A model generated the notes under the pieces. It was not told the DNA's origin, ran no database searches, and saw nothing but the letters and a program-made list of their open reading frames with translations. DNA of 64,000 nt from Aspidapion aeneum (Eukaryota > Arthropoda > Insecta > Coleoptera > Brentidae): positions 207,487,013 to 207,551,012 of the forward strand of contig OY755038.1 in NCBI GenBank assembly GCA_963576565.1, read 5' to 3'. This document shows, one piece after another, positions 22,272-33,780 of the stretch (positions are counted from its first letter, which is position 1; every line of letters begins with the position of its first letter). The position numbers and the translations under genes are program-made.

Positions 22272-25059
22272 ACCGACTTTGATCAAGATGCGTCTTCAGT
22301 TGGATCTTCCGTATCTTTTATTGATCTTACTGGTGTGGATCGTGTTGACGTTGTTAATGCAGAACAATCAAATTTTTTAGTCAATCCTTCTCGGGAAACC
22401 ACAACAATATCTTAAATCCAAAAAACTTTAGTGTGATGGCTTTAGTGCTTAACATTCACTCGTTGCGTAATAAAGTTGATGAATTGTGCGTGTTTCTTGA
22501 GTGTCAACAAAATTCTGAGATAATGTTGATAACTGGCTAAACCCTTCGGAGCCATGTAATATTCCAGGTTACTTTTGTGTCTCTCAGTATTGTAGAACAG
22601 TAAATAAGGGTTTTGGGGGAACAGCGATTTTCATAAGTGAATACTTCTCTCAGTTGAACCAATTGGAAGTAATCGACAAGTACGACCATTTATGTAAAGA
22701 TGGCGAATTTGAGTTATCGGTCGCCTTAGGTAAAAAATACAATTTATATATTTTGTGCGTTTACAGATCTCCAGATTCCAATGTAGAAAATTTCCTCATA
22801 GATCTTGAAACTGTATTACTTGATCTACCTAAAAATAGCAAAGCTATTCTGGGTGGAGACTTTAACATTGACTTTGGTAACGAATCTTCGACATCAAACC
22901 AAAATGTACAAAATTTACTTAAGTCATATGGTTTAAATATGTTAGTTCAATCTCCAACTAGAATAACAAATGTAACAGCGACGACTATCGATTATTTTTG
23001 TAGTAACTTCGATGGGGATGGCAGTGAGTGTGTTGTTATTTCGACAGATCTTTCCGACCACGAAGCTTTACTAGCAAGCGTTCCTCTTAGAACCCAAACT
23101 AAAAAAACTCCAGCCCAACTTAAAAGAATTTTTTCGGGAAGAAACTTTCAAAATTTTAGAGAAAAATTGACAACGGTTGATTGGCATTCTGTGCTGGTGT
23201 CGGACAGACCTGTCGATTCCTTTCATTAATTTCTTCAAACACTGTTTAATAGTTGCTTTCCATTGGTGAGAATGAGATCACGTAATAAGAAAAAATCTTG
23301 GATGACTAAAGGAATCAAAACTTCAAGTCAAAATCTGCGCTCCTTGCATAAAATCTGCAAGCATATTAATAATAATTTTATAACTAACTATTACAAAAAA
23401 TATCGCAAATTGTACAAAAAAATTATAAGGGTCGCTAAAAGAAACTTTTACTCAAACAAAATATCAAATGCGAAAAATAAAGCTAAGGAAGCTTGGGCAA
23501 TAGTCAATGACTTTAGAGGCAAAAATATTTCTTCCAAACAATCAGCAAATATCGATGTCAATGTTTTAAATCAATTTTATTGCACTGTTGCCCAAAAACT
23601 TACAGCCGAATTAAGACCAGTAATCAATCCTATGGATAACTTAAATAATATCGTTATCAATGAAAACTTTAGTCTAGGCATCACAGATAGATTGGAATTA
23701 AAAAACACAATAAATGAAATAAAAAACGTTTATTCTTCCGGTCAAGATGAAATGAACATAAAAATTTTTCAAAATTTGGATAACAGAACGTTGGATGCTC
23801 TTGTTGTTGCTATCAACTCATGTTTCTTAAAGGGTGAATTTCCAGATGTCCTCAAAATAGCCGTAGTTGTTCCTCTTCATAAATCGGGATCATTTGACGA
23901 GCCCACTAATTTCAGACCTATCTCACTGTTGGATACTCTATCTAAAATTATTGAAAAACTGGTAAAGGTAATAATGACCAATTTTCTTAAAAAACATAGT
24001 ATCCTTAGCACTAATCAATTTGGTTTCCAGAGCGGAAGGAGTACTAACGATGCTTTGTTCTCTTTTTTGGAAAGTCTATATTTTAGACTAAATGATAAAG
24101 AAGCTGCAGCTGCAGTATTCTGCGACTTTCAAAAGGCCTTCGACTGTGTTAGTCACGACCTGCTTTTAAAATAGTTGGAGAGATATGGGTTTAAAGGAGT
24201 CTCGCAGCGTTTTTTTCACTCATACTTGACTGGAAGATATCAGATGGTTCGAAATGGTGGTTGTGTCTCTTCTTTATCCAAAATTAACTTTGGTGTGCCT
24301 CAAGGTTCTGTTTTGGGCCCACTGTTATTTTTGTTATATATTAACGACTTAACTTTAATAGGTATAAGGGGTACTCTAACACTTTTTGCTGACGACACTA
24401 CAATTTTATGGCATCATAAAAACGAAACAATATTAAAAGAAATAGTGCAAGAGGACATACAACGAATTAAAGAGTGGTGTGATGCAAACTTTCTCTGTTT
24501 TAACATAGATAAAACAAAAGTCCTCAGTTTTAAATTTTCTTTTGATGACCTAACTGTTTCCAACCAAAGAATAACTCAGGATGAAAATACTAAATTTTTA
24601 GGAATGTATATAGACAATAGGTTAAAATTCTCCTCGCATATTCCCTATCTTATTAAAAAAATATCGATAGGTAGTTACGCCGTTAGACAAACATTTTTCG
24701 AACTTGGTTGTGAAATGGCCAAAACAACTTATTACGCCCTTGTTGATTCTCATTTGCGCTATGGAATAGCCTTTTGGGGGAATTGCAGTCAGTATTTGTT
24801 CAGATCTGTGTTTCTAATTCAAAAAAGATGCATCAGATATATTTGCGGAGCAAAAATCAGAGACCATTGTAGGCCTTTGTTTATGAGAGAAAAAATATTA
24901 ACTCTTTGTTGCCTTTTTATACTAGAAACAGTGGTGCTGATTTATAAAAAATTTAAAAATCACACATTTGAACAAACCTACCAAACAAGAAGTCAAGAAT
25001 ATAACAGCATACCACTGCCTATTCCTAGGTCTCAATCATTGAGTTGTATAACGCCATAA
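22272..25059 (+). pseudogene. LINE ORF2 pseudogene (EN + RT), Jockey/CR1-like
   Basis: An apurinic-type endonuclease (about 22436-23090) includes NIHSLRNKVDEL, ILCVYRSPDS, GGDFNID and the terminal SDH motif (DLSDHEALL). The reverse transcriptase (about 23690-24500) includes FRPISLLDTLSKIIEK, FCDFQKAFDCVSHDLL, GVPQGSVLGPLLFLLYINDL and FADDTTI. A C-terminal domain extends to 25059. Defects: a frameshift near 22531 where the EN motif should read TETWL; TAA at 23227-23229; TAG at 24172-24174. The three long pieces share one frame, so the copy is fairly young. The 3' end is cut at about 25045 with no tail. Confidence 0.9.
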
Positions 25060-26064
25060 AAGGGCGTTAGAGACGGAAAGACAAGGCATTTTTTATTGAC
25101 CCTATCCAATTTGGTTCCTATGGTCGGGTATTTCTTTTACAATAAAAACAGAGATAGACATTATTGAACATGTGAAACGGACAAAGATAGGGTGATTTTG
25201 CATGCTAATAATACCCTAGATAATATAAGGGTACTTTTATCTCTTTCACACTGACGGCATAAGTGCGACAGAAAAGCAGCTGGCTACCTTTAATCCACCT
25301 GCCGTATTTTGAGTGATTCTACCTGTGAGTCCGTGTATACAGGGAAAACTGATAGACAATGTTGTATAAGTACGGAAATGATTTTTTTTGAATTTTGTGC
25401 GGGAATATTACAAAAAGAAATCTTAAAACGTTTAAAAACAAGTTTAGAAGTAACTATTTGAGTTTAAACATGGTCCAAAATTGTTTTTTGTGCAAAAGAA
25501 GAAAAAAAATCCATAAAAAACAACATTTCATGGGTAAGTCGTCTTGACGGATAGTTTTTCCTAAAATACGAGAAAGTTCAGTAGCGTCACGATAGATAGT
25601 TTTTTCTGCGACCGTGCGATTTTACCCTCACACATTTTGATTCAGAAAGTGTCACTTCCCCGCACTTTTTTTTGCATTGCATGAAAATTAACAAAAAGTA
25701 TTTGATTTTCTTAAAAATGATTTCTTTTTAAATGCTTACATACCGATTTTTATCCAGTTGTTTTTGTTTTTTCGAACCAAACTTTTGACATGTCGCGGTC
25801 GAGTTTCATACATCTTGATGAATTGTTACACACACTGATCTATGTTTTTATAAATTTCGATAAATTTAATGTTTTTTGCGGACTTTACAGTAATTTTAAG
25901 TTAAATTTTGGTCTTTCATCGCGAAAGTATATATTTATTATTATATGACCACCGCGACCGGTCTACAGGCCGGTATCATATGTTTATGTCCTTCTAATGT
26001 CATTTGACTATCATGCTGTCTTACTTAATAAGGTCACTTAGTTTAATTAATAATTTTCTCCTAC
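25060..26064. other. no gene supported
   Basis: The sequence after the LINE break begins TTGTATAACGCCATAAAAGG and has no detectable LINE 3' UTR or A-rich tail. GAAAGTGTCACTTCCCCGCAC at about 25637 belongs to a motif repeated later in the window. No exon is evident. Confidence 0.4.
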
Positions 26065-26665
26065 CAGGGCTATCAAAATGGACGGGCCACGATCCTCCAC
26101 CTTGTTGACGTCACATCCGGGGCTGATTTTTTTTTGATGGTCACGTTACGACACAGCTGATTGTCTTTAAAATTTTGAAGTTGGAATGACGGTTCATGGA
26201 TATTTGATTTTTTGTTAAATAAAGCCGTTTTTGAGATTGTTTTTACTTTATTCTGGCAGAACAATTTTTTTTAAATGTATAGTAAGCCCTAATTTTTCAT
26301 AGCCGCTTCATTAGCTCACACAAAAATTAAGTTTAAAGCAGAAGCGAATGTGACAATCACATATGACAAAGTCAAATACATGTCAAATATAACAGTTGGC
26401 ATGTGGTACATGGCGGGTAATTTGAATTCAAAATAAGGAATGCTAAATCTTGAAGATTTTAACCTTTTAATCATGTTGCTTCCTTACAAACCTTTGGTGG
26501 AATATCGGGATGGTGTCTGAGAATATTTCACTGAAATTTTGCGGAAATCTGTAGTGCCATTTTGAAAATATCATAAAAAAACGTCTGACCTCCCATAAGA
26601 CCCAATGTAAAATTCAGCCCCGGGAGAACAGCTGATTTTTTCAGGGTCGTGGCCTCTATTTTTCA
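26065..26665 (-). mobile_element. second copy of the hAT-like insert at 1433-2042
   Basis: Inverted relative to the first copy, with similarity from CAGGGCTATCAAAATGGACG to GGCCACGACCCTGA and beyond. Its far end is cut where it meets an ATATACGTAATATTCCAATAC stub (about 26668). A 63-codon frame is present in both copies, but about 13 amino-acid changes against 3 silent changes argue against selection on a protein. Confidence 0.75.
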
Positions 26666-26690
26666 TATACGTAATATTCCAATACACCCG

Positions 26691-27660
26691 GTTAGCTATT
26701 TACTCTATAAGTGGATTTTGAGTATCACATTAAAGGATGACAATACGAAAATTGCATAAGTCTGTCCTTTACACGTATACGAAAACGGCCACGCCCGAAC
26801 GAATCAGCGCCGTCACTAGACTATGGGTATTCCCTTGAAGAATAGTTTTTTAATTATGTTTTAAAAATTCCATAAAGAATATAAAAAAGTTTATAGAATT
26901 AAATTTGTTGTAATTATTAGATTCAAAATTTTATATTACGCTACAGATACACTATTGTCTTTAAAATGGTGCTGTGTTAGTTTACAATAGAAGTGCTAAA
27001 ACTCAAACAATTAATTTTACGATTTTCTATATAATCTAATGACAACGTAAAAAATTCTACCTTTCGCACCAAACTTATCCTTAAACAGTTTCCAAAGTAC
27101 CTAGGTATTTTTTGCATGCGAGCAGAAAATAATAAAATACGTAGGCATTTCTAAATGGCCGAACAAGGTAGGTAGATAGGTATATTATTTTTCTACAGGC
27201 GTGAAAAATAAACTACTGCCTCTAGTAAATATCTCTCTCAAAAATTAATAAATAATATTGTTTTGTATCATCATGCATTTTGCGTGCGAAAAATTGCACT
27301 TTTCCGCACTAATTCGGAAAGAAACCTTCCCGTAGCAACAAAGTTATAGTCATAAAAATCACTAAAAACCCCAATTTGACAAAATTTAATACAAAGAAAT
27401 CTCCCCTTGGGTACACTAAGGGCGTAAGTCACATTCATTACACACGTAGCCTTCGCACTTATTGTACCAAACAATAAGGACGTCAGTTGCGCGTGTAATG
27501 AAAGGAAACTTACGCCTTTAGTGCACCAAAGGGGAGAAATACAATTTAAGGTTTTTTCCAAATATATTACGTATTTGGTTTTTTCCTTAAGCCGTTGACG
27601 ACATGTTGCACCTAAGAAGTTCGGTCAAGCAGTCGTGTGTGGAAAAATAATTTACCTACT
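26691..27660. other. no gene supported
   Basis: The stretch is mostly AT-rich unique sequence. An inverted pair surrounds 27400-27535 (TCTCCCCTTGGGTACACTAA against TTAGTGCACCAAAGGGGAGA), a foldback of about 140 bp. A TTTTCCGCAC motif lies at about 27300. Confidence 0.4.
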
Positions 27661-27661
27661 C

Positions 27662-27719
27662 GCGTGCGGTAAAGTAATTACTTTACCGCACGCCGTTCGG
27701 TAAAGGTACTTTACCGAAC
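27662..27719. repeat. 32-bp perfect palindrome plus adjacent hairpin
   Basis: 27662-27693 is a perfect palindrome centred on GTAATTAC, with the arm GCGTGCGGTAAAGTAA. It is followed at 27695-27719 by GTTCGGTAAAG, three loop bases and CTTTACCGAAC. Together they form a cruciform-prone block at the edge of a larger inverted duplication. Confidence 0.9.
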
Positions 27720-28360
27720 CCGCACCATTTGGAGACCTTAGCAACGCGGCAATAAGGCAACTTCAATATTTGTTTACATTTCATCAATTTCGTCTAGTTT
27801 GACATGTTTATTTATCAATTCATGGGCGCACCCAGGTGGGGGGCCCCCCAAGCCTTAGATTTTTTTACATATTTTCGACATATTTCAAAAAAAAACACAA
27901 AAAATAGCTTAAAATTCGACACTATGAGGCTTCGGGATAGTTTTTGTAAATTGGATGCTCCTTATGTTATCTAAGGGTTGAAAAGACACTTTCCGCCTTA
28001 GGTACAATATTTTACCTATGAGTATCTTTTTTTGTAAATTTAATGTAATTTATAAATAAACATGTCAAATTAGACGAAATTGAAATGTAAACAAATATTG
28101 AAGTTTTCTTATTACCGCGTTGCTAAGGTTTCCAAATGGTGCGGGTCCGGTAAAGTACCTTTATCGAACGGCGGTAAGTAGAGACACTTTCCGCCTGTGT
28201 TAGGTACAATATTTTACCTATGAGTACCTTTTTTTTTCAAAAAATTTAATGTAATTTATAAATAAACATGTCAAATTAGACGAAATTGAAATGTAAATAA
28301 ATATTGAAGTTGTCTTATTACCGCGTTGCTCCAAGGTCTCCAAGTGGTGCGGGTCCGGTA
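27690..28360. repeat. inverted plus tandem duplication around GCGGGTCCGGTA
   Basis: 27690-27823 is the reverse complement of 28040-28170. The block 27975-28160 recurs directly at 28185-28360, with shared ACTTTCCGCCT, GGTACAATATTTTACCTATG, AAACATGTCAAATTAGACGA and GGTGCGGGTCCGGTA. Between the inverted arms, at 27822, a GGGCGCACCCAGG end begins a second, short insert. Non-coding. Confidence 0.75.
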
Positions 28361-29321
28361 CACCCAATATGCAAAATCATCTTTTCGCAAAATGGTTTAA
28401 ACACATATTATATAGTTTCTCTTTATTTTATTAAAAATTATAGCAGACTATTTAATTATTCTGTCAGTTACTCCCTAAAAACTAACTTCTTGCGCGCAGA
28501 AAGGTGAAGTTTTCCACATCCTAGTAGAAAATAGTAAATTTAACAAGTACAACAATATTACTTTGCCGCATGTAATTGCAGATGACCGAACAACGCGCTT
28601 AGATGGCCGGGCCAGCAATTAAGTGAAACAAAATTTTACAAGTATTTATTTATATTAAATTTTGACAACGTATATTGTTTTGTCTGACACGTTTGTTTTT
28701 AATTTTTTGTCATGGTGTTTGTTTTTCGCACTCGTGCGGAATAGGTTTCTTTCCTCAAAACACTATTTTTATAGTTTTCCTCGGGCGTGACGAGAGCTAA
28801 AACGGCTCTGGAGGCGAAGTGAAAGCGCAAGGCACAGTGGTCTATGCCAGAAATGCGTTACCTACTATTAGCATATAAGTAATTTACGTATATGATAGAG
28901 TTTTAAAGCGCGTTAAAGGCTTCTAGAACCGATTTTCGTGTGCACTTCATTGCTAAAATGTAAGATACAATTTAAATCATTTCTTACACCCTAAGAATGC
29001 AAAATCGATTGGTCGTCCAAAAATCGTCGTGTGCAGGAGGTGGTGGGGGTAATTTTTCCAAAAATTTAGAATTTTTTTTTTTGCATTTTTTAAATATATA
29101 AACTGTGCTCATGATTCCACCAAAAGCATATAGTAATATTTCTATCAGAAAGAGTTCCCTATTAAACAAGTGCTCGCCCTGAAAACGCGTATTTACAATA
29201 ATTTATAACTTGTTATAACTCGAGAACCCTTTGCTTAATCAAAAAAACACCTTCTATAAACTTTGTGTATCAAAGATCAGGGATCACAACGGTTTTAGAA
29301 AAATGTCAATCGGACGCATAG
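28361..29321. other. no gene supported
   Basis: AT-rich, with a few TTCGCACTCGTGCGG-like motifs (about 28725). The 61-codon minus frame at 28984-29169 has a Pro run encoded by low-complexity GGTGGTGGGGGT and no domain. Confidence 0.4.
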
Positions 29322-30061
29322 TTTTAGCTCACACATATACTATACTGTAGTAGTGTGAGCTATGGTGATCCTAATTTTTTCGAGAAAAAAAAAGTTGCTC
29401 CGATTTCAAAAATTTTTATTTATCTTTGCGTTTCAGACGATTTTGAAACTTTTTTGTTGCGCCGTCTGTCTGTCTGTCTGTCTGTCTGTCTGTATGTCTG
29501 TCTGTCTGTCTGTAACGACCAACGCGCATAACTCAAAAACCGCTTAGCCGATTTTACTGAAATTTGGTACCTAGGCTGGGTCTTGGGTCGAGATGGTCCC
29601 ATTTAAAAATGAACAAAATCCACCGAACACAAACCAAATAAAAGGGTGGGGGTAGATTTCAAAAATTAGAGTTTATATGAAAATATGGCTTGTGTGATAT
29701 CAAACGAAAGGTAATTGAGTCTGGAGTTAAACAAAATACATTTTAATTTATTTTAAAAAAAGGGTGGGGGTATATTTCAAAAATTAGAGTTTAAGTGAAA
29801 ATATGGAGTGTGTGATATCAAACGAAAGGCAATTGAGTCCGGAGTTTAACAAAATACATTTTAGTTTTTGCTTTTTTTAAGGGTGGGGGTAGATTTTTAA
29901 AATTTGAGTTTAAGTCAAAACATGGCTTGTGTGGTATCAAACAAAAGGTAATTTAGTCTGGAGTTGAATAAAATATATTTCAGTTTTTAGTTATATTAGC
30001 TCACACGTAAACTATAACTATAGTACCTAGTGTGAGCTTAGGGGCCCATATATTGGCAGAG
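29322..30061 (+). mobile_element. hairpin-ended element with (GTCT)n, Helentron/mini-me-like, copy 1
   Basis: The left end TTTTAGCTCACAC folds with GTGTGAGCTA about 25 bases later. The right part has a second TTAGCTCACAC...GTGTGAGCTTA hairpin and ends ATTGGCAGAG. Inside are a (GTCT)n tract (29464-29513) and three direct copies, about 119 bp apart, of a block starting AAAGGGTGGGGGTA. This architecture matches the description of dipteran mini-me/DINE-1 and other Helentron-associated elements. No protein is encoded; the runs of Cys-Leu-Ser-Val in open frames are translated microsatellite. Confidence 0.75.
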
Positions 30062-30159
30062 TATTTTTTTAAGTAGCAAAGAGTGATGCCATGACGCGAC
30101 GAACGCGGCGGATCCTAGACATGCGACGAAGGGTCACCACCCAAACATATAATTTATTT

Positions 30160-30360
30160 TTTAGTTTAGCAGCATCATTTATTTAAAATTTGTCAAAAAT
30201 TCTACTTATTTTTTTTTTTAATTTCGCCTGCGGCGCTATTATTCTTATTTAGCTACTAAATTTCACATCTCAATTTCTATCAAAAACCAATAAAAAAAAT
30301 GTTTTTGATGTTTGCTGCCACTTTGACCCCTGCCCCCGGGAAATTCTGGATCCGCCACTG
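30160..30360. repeat. dispersed repeat with hAT-like right end
   Basis: Homologous to 16610-16797. It ends GGATCCGCCACTG (30348-30360), a hAT-type terminus. The left boundary and target duplication could not be fixed. Confidence 0.5.
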
Positions 30361-30711
30361 TATACAGAGTGTAAATAAGATTTAAGTGCAGAACAAATAA
30401 GAAAGCCAAAATTATATTTATTAGTATGATATAAGAAGTGAAACCAAAATAGGTTTGGGACAGTCACGTGATATATATTTATTTTTTAATATAATTTTTT
30501 GTGACAAGTTTATTTATTACTCTGTCTTTGTCACTTTCCAATCACCCCGTTTTTAACTTAAGGCAAGCGCAAACACATTATTTGCCCCGATAAGCCTAGG
30601 CAGTCCATGTGAAAGATAGATTTGTGCACACTCGATATTTCTTTTCTATATAAACTTTGCATAACACATTGAAAGTTATCGTTACTTGTTTAGAAACTTT
30701 AAAAAATAGTT

Positions 30712-31090
30712 GTGGTATACCATGTATCCCAGATAAAAGTTATTACACGGTTTCTTATGAGAATTTTGAAAACAGTAATACACACAAATCTGGATTATTG
30801 GGTAAACATTGGCGCTGTTCCGAGCCCAGTCTATTTCAAAAATAAAAATATCTATAAAGACTTTTAAAAAATCAAGCAATAAATAAATTATTTTTATTAA
30901 AAGCAGTTTTTAGTTTTTGCTTGATATTTGGAAAAACCCTTGTGGTTATTTTAAATTTTAATACAGCACCTGATTGGGCTCAGAATATAGTCAGTTTTTT
31001 CCATTTAACCAGAATTATAATATGTCTTATCATTTCCAAAATTCTCATAAGACCGCATGTAGTTACTTTTATCTGGGACACCCTGTATAG
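30712..31090. mobile_element. 375-bp long-TIR element, CAGGGTGTCCCAGAT ends
   Basis: The right end reads ATCTGGGACACCCTGTATA and the left end is its diverged complement (TATACCATGTATCCCAGAT). The arms continue at least 130 bp (ATAAAAGT, TTATGAGAATTTTG, GAGCCCA blocks). TA lies at both outer edges. The two small open frames are arm artefacts. Confidence 0.7.
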
Positions 31091-31644
31091 TAAGTACTTT
31101 TTGAATATTATCTATATGTAAAAATTATACTACCCGCAACTTAATGAATTATATACGAAGTAACTGGAACGACCACGGCTATATGAGACACTGAGACAAA
31201 AATTTAACAGTTTTTTTAGAGTGACAACATACAATAAATGCTAAGCATTGCAATCTTTCTCTCTCTAGTTCTAATCACCTGTGGTATTCTGTGAACTTAA
31301 TACTTCAAGGAGATTGTCATTTGTGATTTGTCATTAAAGTGTTTGTCAATGTTGTCAGTAGCACCTCCTGCGCAGCGTGCTCTCTCTACAAAAAATATCA
31401 ATATTTTTGCCTCACTTTGCATATAGAGATTATTGCCGTTAATAGGTCTTACGAGAATCTCTCAGTTTAGTGCCCTCTTTAGCCTATTAACCTTTCCATC
31501 ATTTTTGACGTTGGTCAAAGCTGTCACATTATTTATTGATCCAGGAGACGATGTGAAGCCTTCCAAAAGGCGCCACAAATGAAATTGCCTTATTTGAAAA
31601 AAAACTTACTTGCGATTAAACTCTTTAAAAAAAATCTCTATATC

Positions 31645-31925
31645 GTTATTTAAAGTTGTAGTTGTACATTTACATAGATAGGGTTTTTGGCCACTGTGCG
31701 CCGATAAATCAATGTGACGACACGGGTCAAATGTGTGGGGACGATATACACCAATAAAATAATATGCATGAGTAAATTAAAGCATGTGATTAAAAATAAC
31801 CAATCAGGACATTTTATACTAAATTCTACAAGAAGGACACTCTTATGTACATTTGATATTGCCATTTCTTAATGTTTTCATCAAGAACTGGAAATTACCG
31901 TGGGTATTGGAATATTACGTATATG
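31645..31925. repeat. dispersed repeat, ATTGGAATATTACGTATA family
   Basis: It ends GTATTGGAATATTACGTATA like 9015-9035, and carries ACCAATCAGGACATTTTATA and TACATAGATAGGG. Boundaries are approximate. Confidence 0.55.
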
Positions 31926-32240
31926 CTATTTTTGTGCTGGCCTTGCTCCTACATAATATAAAAGAAGAATAGAAACCAACAAAAAATTTGTGACACTTCG
32001 ATTACCCATTTTCTTTGATTGCGATGGATTAGGGTGACCAGATTACGGTTTATTAGGGTGCCCAGAGTGCGCAAAAAAAGATTTTGAAAAATTTCCCTAA
32101 AAAAATTGAAGACCAAACACTCACTCGCCACTCAATGTTTATGGTCGCATACACTAATCCTAACTCGATTTCCGACGATTATGGACAATGGTTACCCCCT
32201 GGACATAAACCTAACAACTTTTACTATATTTATTAACAAT

Positions 32241-33235
32241 AGGTAGGTTAGGTTTGGTTAGGTTGGGTAAGGTTGGGTTAGGTTGGGTTAGGTTGGGTTA
32301 GGTTGGGTTAGGTTGGGCTGGGTTGGGTTAGGTTGGGTTAGGTTGGGTTAGGTTGGGTTAGGTTGGGTTAGGTTGGGTTAGGTTGGGTTAGGTTGGGTTA
32401 GGTTGGGTTAGGTTGGGTTAGGTTGGGTTAGGTTGGGTTAGGTTGGGTTAGGTTGGGTTAGGTTGGGTTAGGTTGGGTTAGGTTGGGTTAGGTTGGGTTA
32501 GGTTGGGTTAGGTTGGGTTAGGTTGGGTTAGGTTGGGTTAGGTTGGGTTAGGTTGGGTTAGGTTGGGTTAGGTTGGGTTAGGTTGGGTTAGGTTGGGTTA
32601 GGTTGGGTTATGTTGGGTTAGGTTGGGTTAGGTTGGGTTAGGTTGGGTTAGGTTGGGTTAGGTTGGGTTAGGTTGGGTTAGGTTGGGTTAGGTTGGGTTA
32701 GGTTGGGTTAGGTTGGGTTAGGTTGGGTTAGGTTGGGTTAGGTTGGGTTAGGTTGGGTTAGTTGGGTTAGGTTGGGTTAGGTTGGGTTAGGTTGGGTTAG
32801 GTTGGGTTAGGTTGGGTTAGGTTGGGTTAGGTTGGGTTAGGTTGGGTTAGGTTGGGTTAGGTTGGGTTAGGTTGGGTTAGGTTGGGTTAGGTTGGGTTAG
32901 GTTGGGTTAGGTTGGGTTAGGTTGGGTTAGGTTGGGTTAGGTTGGGTTAGGTTGGGTTAGGTTGGGTTAGGTTGGGTTAGGTTGGGTTAGGTTGGGTTAG
33001 GTTGGGTTAGGTTGGGTTAGGTTGGGTTAGGTTGGGTTAGGTTGGGTTAGGTTGGGTTAGGTTGGGTTAGGTTGGGTTAGGTTGGGTTAGGTTGGGTTAG
33101 GTTGGGTTAGGTTGGGTTAGGTTGGGTTAGGTTGGGTTAGGTTGGGTTAGGTTGGGTTAGGTTGGGTTAGGTTGGGTTAGGTTGGGTTAGGTTGGGTTAG
33201 GTTGGGTTAGGTTGGGTTAGGTTGGGTTAGGTTGG
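32241..33235 (+). repeat. telomere-like (GGTTGGGTTA)n array, ~96 units
   Basis: A 10-bp unit made of two 5-mers, TTAGG and TTGGG, repeats almost without error from about 32271 to 33225. Exceptions are a GGGCTGGG variant near 32318, an A-to-T change (GGTTAT) near 32610, and a one-base deletion at 32761 that shifts the register. The left edge grades through GGTTAGGTTTGG and the right edge through GGTTCGG/GGTTCAG variants to about 33420. It is flanked by ordinary repeat-rich DNA on both sides, so it is interstitial here. Confidence 0.95.
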
Positions 33236-33780
33236 TTCAGTTTGAGTATGTTCGGTTAGGTTCCGCTAGGATTGTTTAGGTTAGGTTTAGCTATATTCGG
33301 TTAGGTTCGGTTCAGTTTAAGCAAATCGAACCGAACCAAACCGAACCGTTAGATTCGGTTTGATTTGGTTCATTTCGATACGGATGGGTTCAGTTTGCTT
33401 TTGTTCAGTTAGACCTTCGATAAATTTTAAAAAAGTAAATAATTATTAATTTTTAGTGTTTTAAGGAATAAAAATTGATATAATGTTCAATTAAACTAAT
33501 TTTTATTTGTAAAAATGTAGGAATCATAATTTTCTTGATTTTGTTTTGAATTTCATGCTTTTTTAAAAATTGCGCATTTTCATAAAAGGACCAAAAAACT
33601 GACCCGATTTCGATCAGTGACTTTAGTTAGTTTTTGTTGACAGCTGATAGACGTCAGGGACCGTTTTGTTTCAGTTTGAAATGAGAAAATGCTTCTTTTG
33701 TAGCAATTTGTATGGGTTTTAATGGGGTTTTAAGAATGTTTCAATTTCAATTTTTTTAACAAAATCAACGATAGTCCGCA
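33236..33780. other. degenerate GGTTCGGTT-type edge, then AT-rich DNA
   Basis: 33236-33420 holds imperfect GGTTAGG, GGTTCGG and CGAACCGAACC variants in both orientations. The rest, to 33780, shows nothing recognisable. Confidence 0.5.

Noticed and set aside
29362..29602. Frames with runs of Cys-Leu-Ser-Val or Thr-Asp-Arg-Gln
   Set aside because: Translated (GTCT)n microsatellite. The same holds for 35450-35678.
32241..33235. Calling the GGTTGGGTTA array a true telomere
   Set aside because: It is flanked on both sides by ordinary repeat-rich DNA and is therefore interstitial in this window.
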